Of a stretch of DNA of 64,000 nucleotides, positions 63,503-64,000 are shown piece by piece. The stretch is from Prosthecodimorpha hirschii (GTDB taxonomy: Bacteria; Pseudomonadota; Alphaproteobacteria; Rhizobiales; Ancalomicrobiaceae). Position 1 is the first letter of the stretch, and the number at the start of each line of letters is the position of its first letter. The notes beneath the pieces were generated by a model. That model saw only the letters and a list, made by a program, of their open reading frames with translations. It was not told where the DNA came from and did no database searches. The stretch lies in assembly GCF_001305515.1 (NCBI RefSeq), contig NZ_LJYW01000001.1:668307-732306 (forward strand). Direction: 5' to 3'. Both the position numbers and the translations under genes were made by a program.

Positions 63503-63961
63503 TCAGCGCGGCTCCAGCCACTTCTGCATCATGACCACGTCGCCGGTCTCGAAACCCAGCGCATCGTAGAAGCCGCGCACCGCGCCGTTCTCGCGCCGGA
63601 CGAGCAGCTGCACCTTCCAGATGCCGCGCGCCAGCAGCCACGCTTCGGCCGCCGCCATCATCCGCCGGCCGAGCCCCCGCCCCTGCGCGGAAGGATCGAC
63701 CGCCAGATAGTAGACCCAGCCGCGATGGCCGTCCTCGCCGACCATGACGCTGGCGACGACCGGCCGCCCGTCGACATCGGCGACCAGCAGCGCGCAATGC
63801 GGCGAGCGGCGCGCAAAGTCGATGTCGCGTTCGGGCGGGTTCCAGGGCCGGTAGAGACCGGCGCGGTGCCAGAGATCGATCACCGCCGCCACGTCGCCGT
63901 CCTCGACCGGACGGATGGCGATCCGCACCGCGTCGGCCGAATCCGGATGGGGTTCAGACAC
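63503..63961 (-). CDS. GNAT-family acetyltransferase (YpeA-like)
   Basis: A 152-residue acetyltransferase. Motif A is VYYLAVDPSAQGRGLGRRMMAAAEAWLLARGIWKVQLLVRREN with the acetyl-CoA loop QGRGLG, followed by GFYDALGFETGDVVMMQKWL, typical of the YpeA branch. The call starts at GTG 63961, which has GAGG 6 nt upstream; the frame stays open to the window edge at 64000, so a longer protein beginning outside the window cannot be excluded. Substrate unknown. Confidence 0.88.
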   Translation of the reverse strand: MSEPHPDSADAVRIAIRPVEDGDVAAVIDLWHRAGLYRPWNPPERDIDFARRSPHCALLVADVDGRPVVASVMVGEDGHRGWVYYLAVDPSAQGRGLGRRMMAAAEAWLLARGIWKVQLLVRRENGAVRGFYDALGFETGDVVMMQKWLEPR

Positions 63962-64000
63962 CGTAGACCTCGTCGGCGCGGCTTTCGAAGGCACCGGCAA

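Overview
The window is GC-rich (by eye about two thirds G+C) and comes from an alphaproteobacterium, most likely of the Hyphomicrobiales (Rhizobiales). The signs are a fused ispDF gene divergent from a dusB(nifR3)-ntrB-ntrC operon, a LuxR/LuxI pair, many TRAP and ABC uptake systems, and intergenic palindromic repeats typical of that order. No rRNA, tRNA, CRISPR, IS element or phage gene was seen. The left half (about 0-38 kb) is accessory and catabolic; the right half (about 41-64 kb) is mostly conserved.

Region 1 (69-9030, + strand) is a catabolic operon behind an FCD-type GntR regulator. It encodes a RutA-like flavin monooxygenase, its flavin reductase, an HpcH/HpaI aldolase, a stand-alone V4R protein, a metal-dependent cyclase/amide hydrolase, a complete TRAP importer and a GlcD-like FAD dehydrogenase. 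Together they look like import, N-C ring opening, hydrolysis, aldol cleavage and oxidation of an unknown, probably nitrogenous, carboxylate.

Region 2 (9690-25477) is the most unusual part: 13 co-directional, mostly overlapping minus-strand genes. They run from a UTRA-type GntR regulator through a five-gene branched-chain-amino-acid-type ABC importer to MmgE/PrpD, a methylisocitrate-lyase-like enzyme, HyuB, HyuA, an isochorismatase-like protein lacking the catalytic Cys, and LeuC/LeuD paralogues. A fumarate-reductase-like flavoprotein diverges from the same regulatory gap. I propose uptake and ring opening of a cyclic amide or imide, followed by hydration and C-C cleavage of a substituted dicarboxylate.

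Region 3 (25583-30429) is a TonB-dependent receptor locus with its own TonB, an exported DJ-1/isonitrile-hydratase-like protein and a small Cys-rich membrane protein. Region 4 (30611-32178) is a luxR-luxI quorum-sensing pair; the luxI ribosome binding site lies inside a perfect hairpin with a GNRA-type loop. Region 5 (32435-38823) holds a TetR/YciI unit with a very large palindromic operator, an IclR-led SsuABC-type ABC operon ending in a PfpI-like gene, a peroxiredoxin and a SEL1 protein.

Region 6 (39356-43611) holds small secreted proteins, a GNAT, motA/motB and a 762-bp gap with a 9-bp minisatellite and an inverted palindromic repeat. Region 7 (43612-63961) has ntrC, ntrB, dusB, ispDF, cinA-C, a bifunctional beta-oxidation enzyme, a SulP transporter, an Lrp/hppD divergon, a diheme cytochrome c, dctA, a large AsmA/YhdP-like protein, bcp, an M23 peptidase and a GNAT. 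Two composite palindromic elements of the same architecture, about 125 bp each, lie at 29861-29987 and 55083-55206.
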